Notes under the pieces: model-generated | Databases searched by the model: none | What the model saw: the letters and a program-made list of their open reading frames with translations, nothing else | Told to the model about the DNA's origin: nothing | Made by a program: the position numbers and the translations under genes | Assembly (NCBI GenBank): GCA_017643585.1 | Contig: JAEPND010000004.1 | Coordinates: 124,001 to 188,000, forward strand | Direction: 5' to 3' | Origin: Maricaulis sp. | Lineage (GTDB): Bacteria > Pseudomonadota > Alphaproteobacteria > Caulobacterales > Maricaulaceae | Length of the DNA stretch: 64,000 nt | Shown: one piece after another, positions 8,678 through 16,984 of the stretch | How the letters are laid out: each line of letters begins with the position of its first letter | Numbering within the stretch: the first letter of the stretch is position 1

Positions 8678-11518
8678 CTAGTAGCGCCAGCTGACGCCAG
8701 CGAGGTAGGACGCACCATAACGCTGGTGGTCCTGGACCAGACGCTCATCATCGGAGTTACCGGTGACGAACGCTTCGTCGGTCAGGTTGTTACCCTGGAG
8801 GTAGACGCGAACGCCATCCAGGCGGCCCGGGCCGAACTCGTAACCGATCTGGGCGTCGACAACGGACTCGCCGAAGACGTCACGGAATTCGCGGCCTGCG
8901 CCGAAACCGGTCACTTCACCGAGGAAGTCCGAACGCCAGCGGTTGGAGACGCGCGCCTCGAAACCACCGTTTTCATAGTAGACAGTGATATTGCCCACAC
9001 GCTCGGACAGACCCGCGATCGGCTGGATATTGCCCGGCTGCGGTTCGATTTCACTGTCCGTGTACGAGAAGCTTGCCAGCACGCCGAAACCTTCCAGCGC
9101 CGGTGAAATTACATCACCAGGAATGTGCGTGGAGAATTCGACACCCTGGACCCAGCCGCCATCGGAGTTGGTCGGGCCGGACGCCGTACCGATGATGGAG
9201 TCCGGGTTTGCCGCTGCATAACCAGCGCCCAACTCGTTGTCGATCGCGGTGATACCGGCCTGACCCCAGTCAACGATGAAGGTCGTAGAACCGTCGACCC
9301 AGTCCTCAATATCCTTGTGGAAGGCGGCGATGGCCACATAACCACCACCATCAGCGAAATAGTGCTCGAACGAAATGTCGTAGGAGTTCGCAATGTAAGG
9401 ACGCAGGCTCGGATTACCGCCGCCAGTTGCAAGACAGACGCGGCTGTTTTCCAGGCTGTAGCCATTGAGGCCACCAGCTTCACAGACCTGCGTGTTGACG
9501 CCGCCCTGCTGGGAGGCACGCATCTGGTCCATACGCGCACGCATCAGTGTGCGGGCTGCGCCAAGACGAACAAAGGTGTTTTCAGCAACCTCGAAGGAGA
9601 AGTTCGCGCTCGGCAGAACCTCGGTGTACTCATCGCCACCGGAATAGGCACCCAGCTCGATATTGCCGAGGCTGACAGCACCATCAGAAGACTGGTCCGT
9701 GCTGACAACCTGGATGCCGAAGTTACCGCGGACCGGCACGCCGTGCATCTCGGTGTCGACATTGGCCTGGACGTAAGCCGTGGTGATCGCCTCATTGACG
9801 CTCCAGGCCTTCGCCGTCACATCGCCGACGCGCAGTTCAACCAGGTCATAGAGACCGGCTGCGATCAGTGCGTTCGGATCGTAGGACACCATGCCCGGAA
9901 TACCGAGGAAATCGAGAGCCGTCGGCGCGAGCAGCAGATTGCTCGGGATTTCCAGCTCGGTTGCTGCCGGATCGCTCAGGAACAGGAAGTGCTCAACAGA
10001 GTCCTTGTTCTTTTCGCGATCAGAGTAGGAGATGCCGAACTCAACGGAGCTGATCCAGGAGTCCTGGAAATCACGCTCGGCGCTGAAGCGGAAGGCCATC
10101 AGCTCGTCTTCGGTCTGCGGCAGCTTGCGGAAGCCAACCTGGCCACCGGTGTGAACACCGGTCGGGTCAGAACCCCAACCCTGCGGGCTGGTCAGACGGA
10201 CAATGCTCGGATCGGCATAGTCGACAGACGGCGAGAAAACAAAGCCCTGATCTTCATACATGAAGCCCAGCGTGTCCGGCGTACCATAACCCTGGGTGTT
10301 GGCGACGCCGGCATAGGATTCCAGGTCCGTGTCGAGACGATCAACCGCGGAATAGCTCAGGTCAAACTCGAGGCCCCACTGATCATTCAGGAAGAATTCG
10401 TGGTTGATGCCGAAAGAGTAGACGTCGGCTTCACGCGTACGAATGTCGTTACGCATCACGCCGATGACATTGCCGAAGCTACCCGACGTGATCAGACCAT
10501 CATCAACGCCATAACTCGATGTCGGATTGGTCGAAGCACCCGACCATGCAAGCGGGAACTCGATACCACGCAGAATGCCGTTGTCTTCAAAATGCGAATA
10601 GAACGCGTCAATCGTCGTGTGATGGCGATCGTTCGGGCGGAATTCAAGCGTGCCGACAACCCCCGTCCGCTCCAGCTCGTTAGAAGAAACATAGGGCTTG
10701 GCACCACCAATGATCAAGCCGACCGGATCATTGGGCATACCGTTGGTTTCACCGGCGGTTGTCAGAAGACCAGACTGGTTGTCTTCATAACCCATCGGAT
10801 AACCCCAGGCGTTCCAGCGCTCGGCTTGCGTCGGGGACGACTGGATCGCGACACCCAGGGCCAGACCGACTGTGTCATCCGCGAACTGGTCCACATAGAA
10901 ACCGGTCAGGCGGTGACCATTTTCTGCAGAGCCCGCATTCAGGGCACCATACTCATTCCACTCGTAACGCGCGGACAGAGAGATTGTACGCTCATCCTGA
11001 TCGAGCGGACGGATGGTGCGCAGATCAGCGGTACCGGCCAGGCCCGCAGACGTCAGGCTGGCTTCCGGCGTCTTGTAGACAAGGACAGAGCTGAGCAGCT
11101 CGGACGGGTACTGGTCGAACTCGACTCCGCGGTTGTCGCCGGCAGTGACCTGCTCGCGGCCATTCAGCAAAGCGGTGGTGAAGTCCGGGCCGAGACCGCG
11201 GACGGAGATGACCTGCGCGCGGCCACGAAGGCGCTGCGCAGCCAGACCCGGCAGGCGCGCCAGGGATTCTGCAATGGAGTTGTCCGGCAGCTTGCCGATG
11301 TCCTCGGCGGAAATGGCTTCAACGATCGACGCTGATTCCCGCTTGGTATCGATGGCGGATTCAATCGCGGAACGGAAACCCGTAACCGTGATGACCTCGG
11401 CGTCGTCCTCACCCTCGTCCTGAGCCGTCGCCGCACCGGCGGCCGCCAGGCCAAGGACCATAGAAGATGCCGCCGTTGCCATAAGCATACCGCGGCGAGA
11501 TTTGATGATCTTGCGCAT
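8678..11518 (-). CDS. SusC-like TonB-dependent receptor (alpha-glucan locus)
   Basis: Outer-membrane receptor of 946 residues that would import maltodextrins using TonB energy. It has a signal peptide (cleavage near ATAQ at about 32), a TonB-box-like segment VITVTGFRSA, a plug beginning EAISAEDIGKLPDNSIAESL, and a long beta-barrel ending in the aromatic strand AGVSWRY. The ATG is preceded by GGGAGGAATTTC. The family matches the oligosaccharide receptors of Caulobacterales, for example maltodextrin MalA. No SusD-like partner is present, as usual in Proteobacteria. The flanking alpha-glucosidases, amylase and sugar permeases support an alpha-glucan substrate. It is probably regulated by the LacI protein at 13459-14472 through TTTTTGCA-type elements upstream. 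Confidence 0.9.
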   Translation of the reverse strand: MRKIIKSRRGMLMATAASSMVLGLAAAGAATAQDEGEDDAEVITVTGFRSAIESAIDTKRESASIVEAISAEDIGKLPDNSIAESLARLPGLAAQRLRGRAQVISVRGLGPDFTTALLNGREQVTAGDNRGVEFDQYPSELLSSVLVYKTPEASLTSAGLAGTADLRTIRPLDQDERTISLSARYEWNEYGALNAGSAENGHRLTGFYVDQFADDTVGLALGVAIQSSPTQAERWNAWGYPMGYEDNQSGLLTTAGETNGMPNDPVGLIIGGAKPYVSSNELERTGVVGTLEFRPNDRHHTTIDAFYSHFEDNGILRGIEFPLAWSGASTNPTSSYGVDDGLITSGSFGNVIGVMRNDIRTREADVYSFGINHEFFLNDQWGLEFDLSYSAVDRLDTDLESYAGVANTQGYGTPDTLGFMYEDQGFVFSPSVDYADPSIVRLTSPQGWGSDPTGVHTGGQVGFRKLPQTEDELMAFRFSAERDFQDSWISSVEFGISYSDREKNKDSVEHFLFLSDPAATELEIPSNLLLAPTALDFLGIPGMVSYDPNALIAAGLYDLVELRVGDVTAKAWSVNEAITTAYVQANVDTEMHGVPVRGNFGIQVVSTDQSSDGAVSLGNIELGAYSGGDEYTEVLPSANFSFEVAENTFVRLGAARTLMRARMDQMRASQQGGVNTQVCEAGGLNGYSLENSRVCLATGGGNPSLRPYIANSYDISFEHYFADGGGYVAIAAFHKDIEDWVDGSTTFIVDWGQAGITAIDNELGAGYAAANPDSIIGTASGPTNSDGGWVQGVEFSTHIPGDVISPALEGFGVLASFSYTDSEIEPQPGNIQPIAGLSERVGNITVYYENGGFEARVSNRWRSDFLGEVTGFGAGREFRDVFGESVVDAQIGYEFGPGRLDGVRVYLQGNNLTDEAFVTGNSDDERLVQDHQRYGASYLAGVSWRY

Positions 11519-11833
11519 GAAATTCCTCCCTCACACCCGCCATTTTTACACAGATGGCTGGGTAGCCAGTCTGCAAATTAGTGAAAATATTAAATTCCCG
11601 CAAGCCTCAAAAGTATGAAATTTTTGCACACTGAAAAACTGTAGCGAAATTGTAACACCCCATGATTGTCTATATATAATGACTTTCTGATCACACCGGC
11701 CCGTTGACTTGTTTTGCAATTTTCTGCAATTTTTGCAAAACACGTCGGGTCAATGATTGCGATAACGTGTGACGAAAAAACAAAATCGCCCAACAAAACG
11801 AGGGCGTTGAAAAGGACTGGGGAGAACACTGCG
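11519..11833. promoter_or_regulatory. Divergent promoter region between TBDR and alpha-glucosidase genes
   Basis: This 315-bp AT-rich spacer holds the promoters of the TBDR (minus) and the alpha-glucosidase (plus). It contains TTTTTGCA at 11621-11628 and a triple repeat at 11711-11740. No coding sequence was recognised in it. Confidence 0.6.
11711..11740. promoter_or_regulatory. Triple 10-bp-phased TGCAA operator array
   Basis: GTTTTGCAAT, TTTCTGCAAT and TTTTGCAAAA follow each other with an exact 10-bp period, placing the TGCAA cores on one face of the helix. They sit about 100 bp upstream of the alpha-glucosidase start and about 200 bp upstream of the TBDR start. They are probably binding sites for the local LacI-family regulator. 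Confidence 0.5.
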
Positions 11834-13462
11834 ATGGAGATGCTTGTCAGATCATCCGCCGAACCATCACCGCATGCGGAGTGGTGGAAAGGCGCGACGA
11901 TCTATCAGATCTATCCGCGCAGCTATGCCGATTCCAATGGGGATGGCATTGGCGACCTGCCGGGCATTACCGCAAATCTCGAACACATTGCAGAACTGGG
12001 TGTGGATGCCATCTGGATCTCGCCCTTCTACAAGTCCCCGATGGCGGACTTCGGCTATGACGTCTCGGACTTTTGTGATGTCGACCCGATTTTCGGAACG
12101 CTGGACGATTTTGACGCGCTGATGGCGCGCGCCCACGCGCTTGGCCTGAAAGTGATCATCGACCAGGTCTACTCCCACGCCTCGGACCAGCATGAGTGGT
12201 TCCAGGCAAGCAGGCTGTCGCGCGATAACGACAAGGCGGACTGGTTCGTGTGGGCCGACGCCAAGCCGGATGGCTCACCGCCCACCAACTGGCAATCGGT
12301 GTTTGGCGGCCCGGCATGGACCTGGGATGCTCGCAGGGGGCAGTACTATCTGCACAACTTCCTGCCGCAACAACCGGATCTGAATGTCCACAACCCGGCA
12401 GTCCAGGACGCCATCCTGGCCACACAGAAATTCTGGCTGGACCGCGGGGTCGACGGCATCCGCCTGGATGCCGTGAACTTCATGATGCACGACCTGAACA
12501 TGCGCGATAATCCGCCGGTCCGGGATGCCAGCACCAAGAAGACCCGCCCCTTCGATTTCCAGCATCACTTCTATAACCAGTCACACCCGGCGATCATCGA
12601 CTTCCTCGAACGCATGCGGCAACAGGCCGACACCTACAGCAATCGCTTCCTCGTCGCCGAAGTCGGCGGCGAACGCGGCCAGGAAGAGATGAAGCAGTAC
12701 ACCGCGCCACCGGGGCGCCTGCACAGCGCTTACGGCTTCCTTTACCTCTATGCAGACGCGCTGAATGTGGACCTGATCCGCCAGGCCACCAAGCTCTGGC
12801 CCGAAGACGATCAGACCGGCTGGCCGTCCTGGACCTTTTCCAATCATGATGCACCACGGGCGATTTCCCGCTGGGCCAGCGAGGACCATCAACGGGCCTT
12901 TGCCCGCCTGTCGTTGCTCTTGCTGAACAGCCTGCGGGGCAATGTCTTCATCTACCAGGGCGAAGAACTGGGACTGCCGCAGGCGCACGTGCCCTTTGAC
13001 CGCCTGCAGGACCCGGAGGCCATTACCAATTGGCCGGAAACCCTGGGACGAGACGGCGCGCGCACGCCGATGCCCTGGCAACATGATCAGCAACACGCCG
13101 GCTTCACATCCGGAGACCCCTGGCTGCCGGTGGATGACCGCCACCTTGACCTGGCCGTGGACCTGCAGAATGCGGACGAGACATCAACGCTCGCCGTTGC
13201 CCGACGCATCCTGGCCCTGCGCCGGGAAAACCGCACGCTCCGCGAAGGAGGCATGCGCTTCTTTGGCGAGACCAATGAAAATCTGGCGATCTTCCAGCGC
13301 GGCACCGGGAATGACGCCCTGCTCTGCGCCTTCAATCTGAGCGATGAAACCGTGGAGTGGCAATTGCCCGCGGGCTGGACCACGATTGAAAGCGTCAATC
13401 TGCGCGGCGCTGCGACCGACACCCTGCCCGCCTATGCCGGCCTGATTGCGGCGCGCAGCTAG
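11834..13462 (+). CDS. GH13 alpha-glucosidase 2
   Basis: A 542-residue GH13 enzyme, a paralogue of the glucosidase at 2341-3936, expected to hydrolyse maltodextrins to glucose inside the cell. The ATG at 11834 follows GGGGAG at about 9 nt. Longer readings reach into the regulatory region and are unlikely. Motifs: IYQIYPRSYAD, QVYSHAS, GVDGIRLDA with nucleophile Asp212, FLVAEVGG with acid/base Glu276, and FSNHDAPR with Asp339. No signal peptide is visible. It overlaps the stop of the LacI gene by 4 bp, in convergent orientation. Two closely related glucosidases in one locus suggest either complementary linkage preference or different expression. Confidence 0.9.
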   Translation: MEMLVRSSAEPSPHAEWWKGATIYQIYPRSYADSNGDGIGDLPGITANLEHIAELGVDAIWISPFYKSPMADFGYDVSDFCDVDPIFGTLDDFDALMARAHALGLKVIIDQVYSHASDQHEWFQASRLSRDNDKADWFVWADAKPDGSPPTNWQSVFGGPAWTWDARRGQYYLHNFLPQQPDLNVHNPAVQDAILATQKFWLDRGVDGIRLDAVNFMMHDLNMRDNPPVRDASTKKTRPFDFQHHFYNQSHPAIIDFLERMRQQADTYSNRFLVAEVGGERGQEEMKQYTAPPGRLHSAYGFLYLYADALNVDLIRQATKLWPEDDQTGWPSWTFSNHDAPRAISRWASEDHQRAFARLSLLLLNSLRGNVFIYQGEELGLPQAHVPFDRLQDPEAITNWPETLGRDGARTPMPWQHDQQHAGFTSGDPWLPVDDRHLDLAVDLQNADETSTLAVARRILALRRENRTLREGGMRFFGETNENLAIFQRGTGNDALLCAFNLSDETVEWQLPAGWTTIESVNLRGAATDTLPAYAGLIAARS

Positions 13463-14472
13463 GCGCCGCAGCTGGCCCGCACAATCAGGTCCGTCGACAA
13501 CCGCTCGGAACGGCGCGCCTGGGGCCCGCGGAAATCGAGCAGTTTGGACAGGATCAACCGGCCTGCAGCCGTCATGTCCTGGTCGATCGTCGTCAGCGCC
13601 GGATTGGAATAGCGGGCAAAGGAAATATTGTCATAGCCGATGACGGAAACATCATCGGGCACGGAATACCCTGCGAGCTGCAGACCGCGGATGGCACCAA
13701 AGGCGATCACGTCGCTGGCAGCGACAATGCCGTCGATCTCGACGCCATTCTTCACCACAGCCTCGATCGAGGCCTCCGCAGATTCGATATCAAAATGTGA
13801 CGGGATCACCAGCTCGTCGCTGACATCCAGCCCCGCCTCTTCCATCGCCTCGCGATAACCGCGAAAACGCTGCATGACTTCAGGCGCCTCGGACTGGCCG
13901 AGGAACGCAATTCGCTTGCGCCCGAGCCGCGCCAGGTGCGCAGCCGCGCGGCGACCACCGGACACATTGTCTGATCCGACACAGCAATACCGCTGCTCGG
14001 GCAGTTCAGCACCCCAGACGACAAAACGACCCTCGGTTTCGGCCAACCGGTTGAACGCGTTATGCAGGGTGCTCTGACCCACAAAGATAACGCCGTCCGC
14101 ACGGTGCGTCGTCATCGAGACGACCAGGTCGTCATAATTGCCCGGCGTGACATGAGAGATGTGAATGTCACAATCGCGCTCGCGCGCTGCATCACCGACG
14201 CCCGCCAGCAACTCGAAGAAAAACGGGTCGGACAGCCGCGCGTCCCGGTCCTGGGGCTTGGGCACCACGATGGAGATGGTCGCCTTGGCCCCGATGGGCC
14301 CGGCCGGCATATGCCGCCGGAACGGATAATCCAGCTCCCGCGCCAGCTTCCAGATGGCCTGCTTGGTGCGCATATTGACCGAAGGACTATCGTTCAGCGC
14401 CCTGGAAGCCGTGGAGACCGAGACCCCCGCACGCTTGGCGAGATCTTCCAGACGAGTGGTCTTTTTCGTCAC
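13459..14472 (-). CDS. LacI-family transcriptional regulator of the alpha-glucan locus
   Basis: A 337-residue repressor or activator with an N-terminal LacI helix-turn-helix (LEDLAKRAGVSVSTASRAL, about residues 6-26) and a periplasmic-binding-protein-like sugar-sensing domain. The GTG at 14472 is chosen because it puts the HTH at the N-terminus and gives the normal family length; GAGGG lies about 11 nt upstream. The long upstream extension would be atypical. Its position between the alpha-glucosidase and the MFS permease, and the TTTTGCAG repeats beside its own start, suggest control of the alpha-glucan genes and of itself. The inducer is probably maltose or a maltodextrin; this is inferred. 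Confidence 0.85.
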   Translation of the reverse strand: MTKKTTRLEDLAKRAGVSVSTASRALNDSPSVNMRTKQAIWKLARELDYPFRRHMPAGPIGAKATISIVVPKPQDRDARLSDPFFFELLAGVGDAARERDCDIHISHVTPGNYDDLVVSMTTHRADGVIFVGQSTLHNAFNRLAETEGRFVVWGAELPEQRYCCVGSDNVSGGRRAAAHLARLGRKRIAFLGQSEAPEVMQRFRGYREAMEEAGLDVSDELVIPSHFDIESAEASIEAVVKNGVEIDGIVAASDVIAFGAIRGLQLAGYSVPDDVSVIGYDNISFARYSNPALTTIDQDMTAAGRLILSKLLDFRGPQARRSERLSTDLIVRASCGA

Positions 14473-14759
14473 GATTTCATAGCCCTCTAGTATTTTTTGC
14501 AGCTTTTGCAGTCCTAAACACCAAGGCGGAAAATGCAAGCCTTGGCATGGCGACACCGCCAGAGAACAGCAATTTCCCAATTCTTGCAAATTTTTGCAGC
14601 CTTTGGGCGCGCCCCACCCACACACGACCCGGGTCGCCACAGGTCAAATTCACACATTAACCCCCTTAAAAGAGGGCTTTCCATGGGTTGCTCTATTCCC
14701 TCGACAAGCCTGCAAAGATCGCGCAATATTCGCAAAATTATGAAAATGGGGAGGGGAGA
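14473..14759. promoter_or_regulatory. Divergent promoter region, lacI-type regulator / MFS permease
   Basis: This 287-bp spacer is rich in TTTTGCA elements: a pair at 14493-14511 (9-bp spacing), a pair at 14583-14598 (10-bp spacing), and GCAA cores near 14712, 14723 and 14732. They are good candidates for autoregulation and for control of the permease. Confidence 0.45.
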
Positions 14760-16472
14760 ATGCAAAAGCCGCTTTTGGGCTTCTGGCAGATCTTCAACAT
14801 GTCTTTCGGATTCTTCGGAATCCAGATGGCGTTTGCTCTGCAGGGCGCCAATGTCAGCCGCATCTTCCAGACACTCGGCGCAGATGTCTCGAACCTCGCC
14901 ATTTACTGGCTCGCAGGCCCCGTGACCGGGCTTCTGGTGCAGCCGCTGATCGGACATTTCTCCGACCGGACCTGGGGACCACTGGGGCGACGACGCCCCT
15001 ATTTCCTGGCCGGCGCAGTGCTGTCGACACTCTCCCTCTTCATCATGCCGCACTCGCCCTATCTGTGGGCGGGCGTTGTCATGCTCTGGGTCCTCGATGC
15101 CTCGATCAATGTCTCGATGGAACCCTTCCGGGCCTTCGTCGGCGACATGCTGCCCTCGCGTCAGCGCACGCAGGGCTTTGCCACCCAGACCATCCTGATT
15201 GGTGCAGGCGCCGCCCTCGCCTCGGCCATGCCAAACATTCTGACAGAATGGTTTGGCGTCGCTACGACGGCCGCAGAGGGCGTCATTCCGGATTCGGTGA
15301 AGTATTCCTTCTATATCGGCGGCATTGCGATGTTCATCGCGGTGGGCTGGACCATCCTGTCGACCCGCGAATACTCACCCGAGCAACTGGCCAGCTTCGA
15401 CAAGGAAGAGAGCAAGGACGCCGGGCGCAGCGAAACCGCGGAACCACAGGAAAAATCTGCGAGCTACTTTATCGCCAACGCCGTCAGCCTGCTGATGGTG
15501 TTCGCACTGGGCAGCTTTGCCATCTACCGCTTTGACATGGCGCCGGAATTGTATGTTCTGACGGTCACCGCAGGCTTACTGGGGTCGCTGTTCCTGGTTC
15601 ACGCGATCGTCCGCGCCACGGTACAAACCATCCGCAACACCCTTTCACTTATCTTTTTGGTTCTTGGAGCGGGATTGATCGTATTGGCGATCATGCAGGC
15701 AGTCTCAACGCCACCCAACCCAGGTGGTCAATCGATTGATCCGCTTGCCCGTTTGCTCCTCGGGCTGACCAGTGGAGGCGGCGGCCTTGGGATGGTCGCC
15801 TTTGGCATTCTAGTTAGACCTCCAGCAGACCGAAACATCGTCAGCCACATCATGACCGACCTGGTCTCCATGCCGAAGGTCATGCAGCGCCTGGCGGTCG
15901 TCCAGTTTTTCTCCTGGTTCTCGCTGTTCATCATGTGGGTCTACACAACACCGGCGATCACAGCGCACCAGTATGGCAGCTCGGACCCGACCTCCGAGGC
16001 TTACAACCAGGGCGCCAACTGGGTGGGCACGCTGTTCAGCACCTATAACGGCGTGTCCGCTGTCTGGGCGATCGCGCTGGTACTGATCTCGGCGCGCATC
16101 AACCGGCGCTTTGCGCACGGCTTCAGCCTGAGCGTCGGCGCCGCGTCCTACGCCTCACTCTACTTTATTTCTGACCCAAGCATGCTGTTGATCCCGATGA
16201 TCGGCATCGGCATGGCCTGGGGCTCGATCCTGACCATGCCCTACGCCATCCTGTCTGACGCCCTGCCGGCGAAAAAGATGGGCATCTATATGGGGATCTT
16301 CAATTTCTTCATCGTGCTGCCACAGATGATCGTGGCCGGCGTGATGGGCCCGATCCTGACCAATTTTCTCGGCGGACAGGCCATCCTGACCTTCTTCATT
16401 GCCGCAGCATCCTGGCTGATCGCCACCCTGGCCCTGTTCCTCGTGCCCGGAAAGCCAAGGCCGTCAGCATAA
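14760..16472 (+). CDS. MFS maltose/maltodextrin permease, long form
   Basis: Inner-membrane transporter of 570 residues, a relative of the permease at 4101 but about 90 residues longer. It has the N-terminal motif GRRRPYFLAG and a conserved C-terminal half with MPYAILSDALP and KMGIYMGIFNFFIV. The extra length is a central segment (about residues 225-375) with a charged linker and additional hydrophobic stretches. The ATG at 14760 follows GGGGAGGGGAG. It probably brings maltodextrins from the periplasm into the cytoplasm after TBDR import. Specificity is inferred from the locus. Confidence 0.85.
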   Translation: MQKPLLGFWQIFNMSFGFFGIQMAFALQGANVSRIFQTLGADVSNLAIYWLAGPVTGLLVQPLIGHFSDRTWGPLGRRRPYFLAGAVLSTLSLFIMPHSPYLWAGVVMLWVLDASINVSMEPFRAFVGDMLPSRQRTQGFATQTILIGAGAALASAMPNILTEWFGVATTAAEGVIPDSVKYSFYIGGIAMFIAVGWTILSTREYSPEQLASFDKEESKDAGRSETAEPQEKSASYFIANAVSLLMVFALGSFAIYRFDMAPELYVLTVTAGLLGSLFLVHAIVRATVQTIRNTLSLIFLVLGAGLIVLAIMQAVSTPPNPGGQSIDPLARLLLGLTSGGGGLGMVAFGILVRPPADRNIVSHIMTDLVSMPKVMQRLAVVQFFSWFSLFIMWVYTTPAITAHQYGSSDPTSEAYNQGANWVGTLFSTYNGVSAVWAIALVLISARINRRFAHGFSLSVGAASYASLYFISDPSMLLIPMIGIGMAWGSILTMPYAILSDALPAKKMGIYMGIFNFFIVLPQMIVAGVMGPILTNFLGGQAILTFFIAAASWLIATLALFLVPGKPRPSA

Positions 16473-16984
16473 TCCTCGCCATCGCGCACCCTCGCCCTTG
16501 ATGGGCGAGGGAGGGCGTCGTGAGGCGCGAGTTTAAGTGAGCCCTTTCGGGCCACATTTATCACCGACCTTTCGGGCTCCTCCGCTTGCTGGGGAGCTGT
16601 CCGGGCGCTCGTAGAGTGGCCGGGCTGAGGGGGAGCGCTGTTGGTGTTTTATCCGGACCATTCTGCTCCCTCCGTCCTTCTTCGCCAAGGCTGTGAAGGA
16701 CACCTCCCCCGCAAGCGGGGGAGGCCGGGGAGCGCGAAACTTATCCCCACTCCCCAGACCTCAGGCATACTCTCCCGTGATCCATGTCGTGGGAGGCGAG
16801 AGCTCAGTCTTTTCGGGCGTGGATGTACGGGGAGCCTCTGTCGACCCTGCGGGGTCATCTGGACAAGGCAGACAGCAGACCCGTGTGCGGGAGGCCCTTA
16901 ACCCCTGCCCAAGACTACATTCCGGTTTAACCGGTCTCCCGCATGCCTCTCACTCCAGCGCGAAAGCGCGTGGAGGTTTCAGCG
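16473..16984. repeat. Non-coding region with REP-like palindromes
   Basis: No credible gene is present. Hairpins include CCCTCGCCC/GGGCGAGGG (16489-16511) just after the permease stop, a GCCC-TTTC-GGGC stem near 16540, and CCTCCCCC with a GCAA tetraloop (16703-16724). The CTCCCCCGCAAGCGGGGGAG type of palindrome is a common intergenic repeat in alphaproteobacterial genomes. The first hairpin may also act as a terminator although it lacks a T-run. Confidence 0.45.

Noticed and set aside
9125-11335. 736-codon open frame on the plus strand inside the TBDR gene
   Set aside because: It is antisense to a well-supported receptor with signal peptide, plug and barrel end; the composition (Arg/Thr-rich without motifs) is that of a GC-driven shadow frame.
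11519-11833. AT-rich spacer as a sign of horizontal transfer
   Set aside because: The AT-richness is confined to promoter sequence with repeated operator-like elements; the flanking genes have normal composition.
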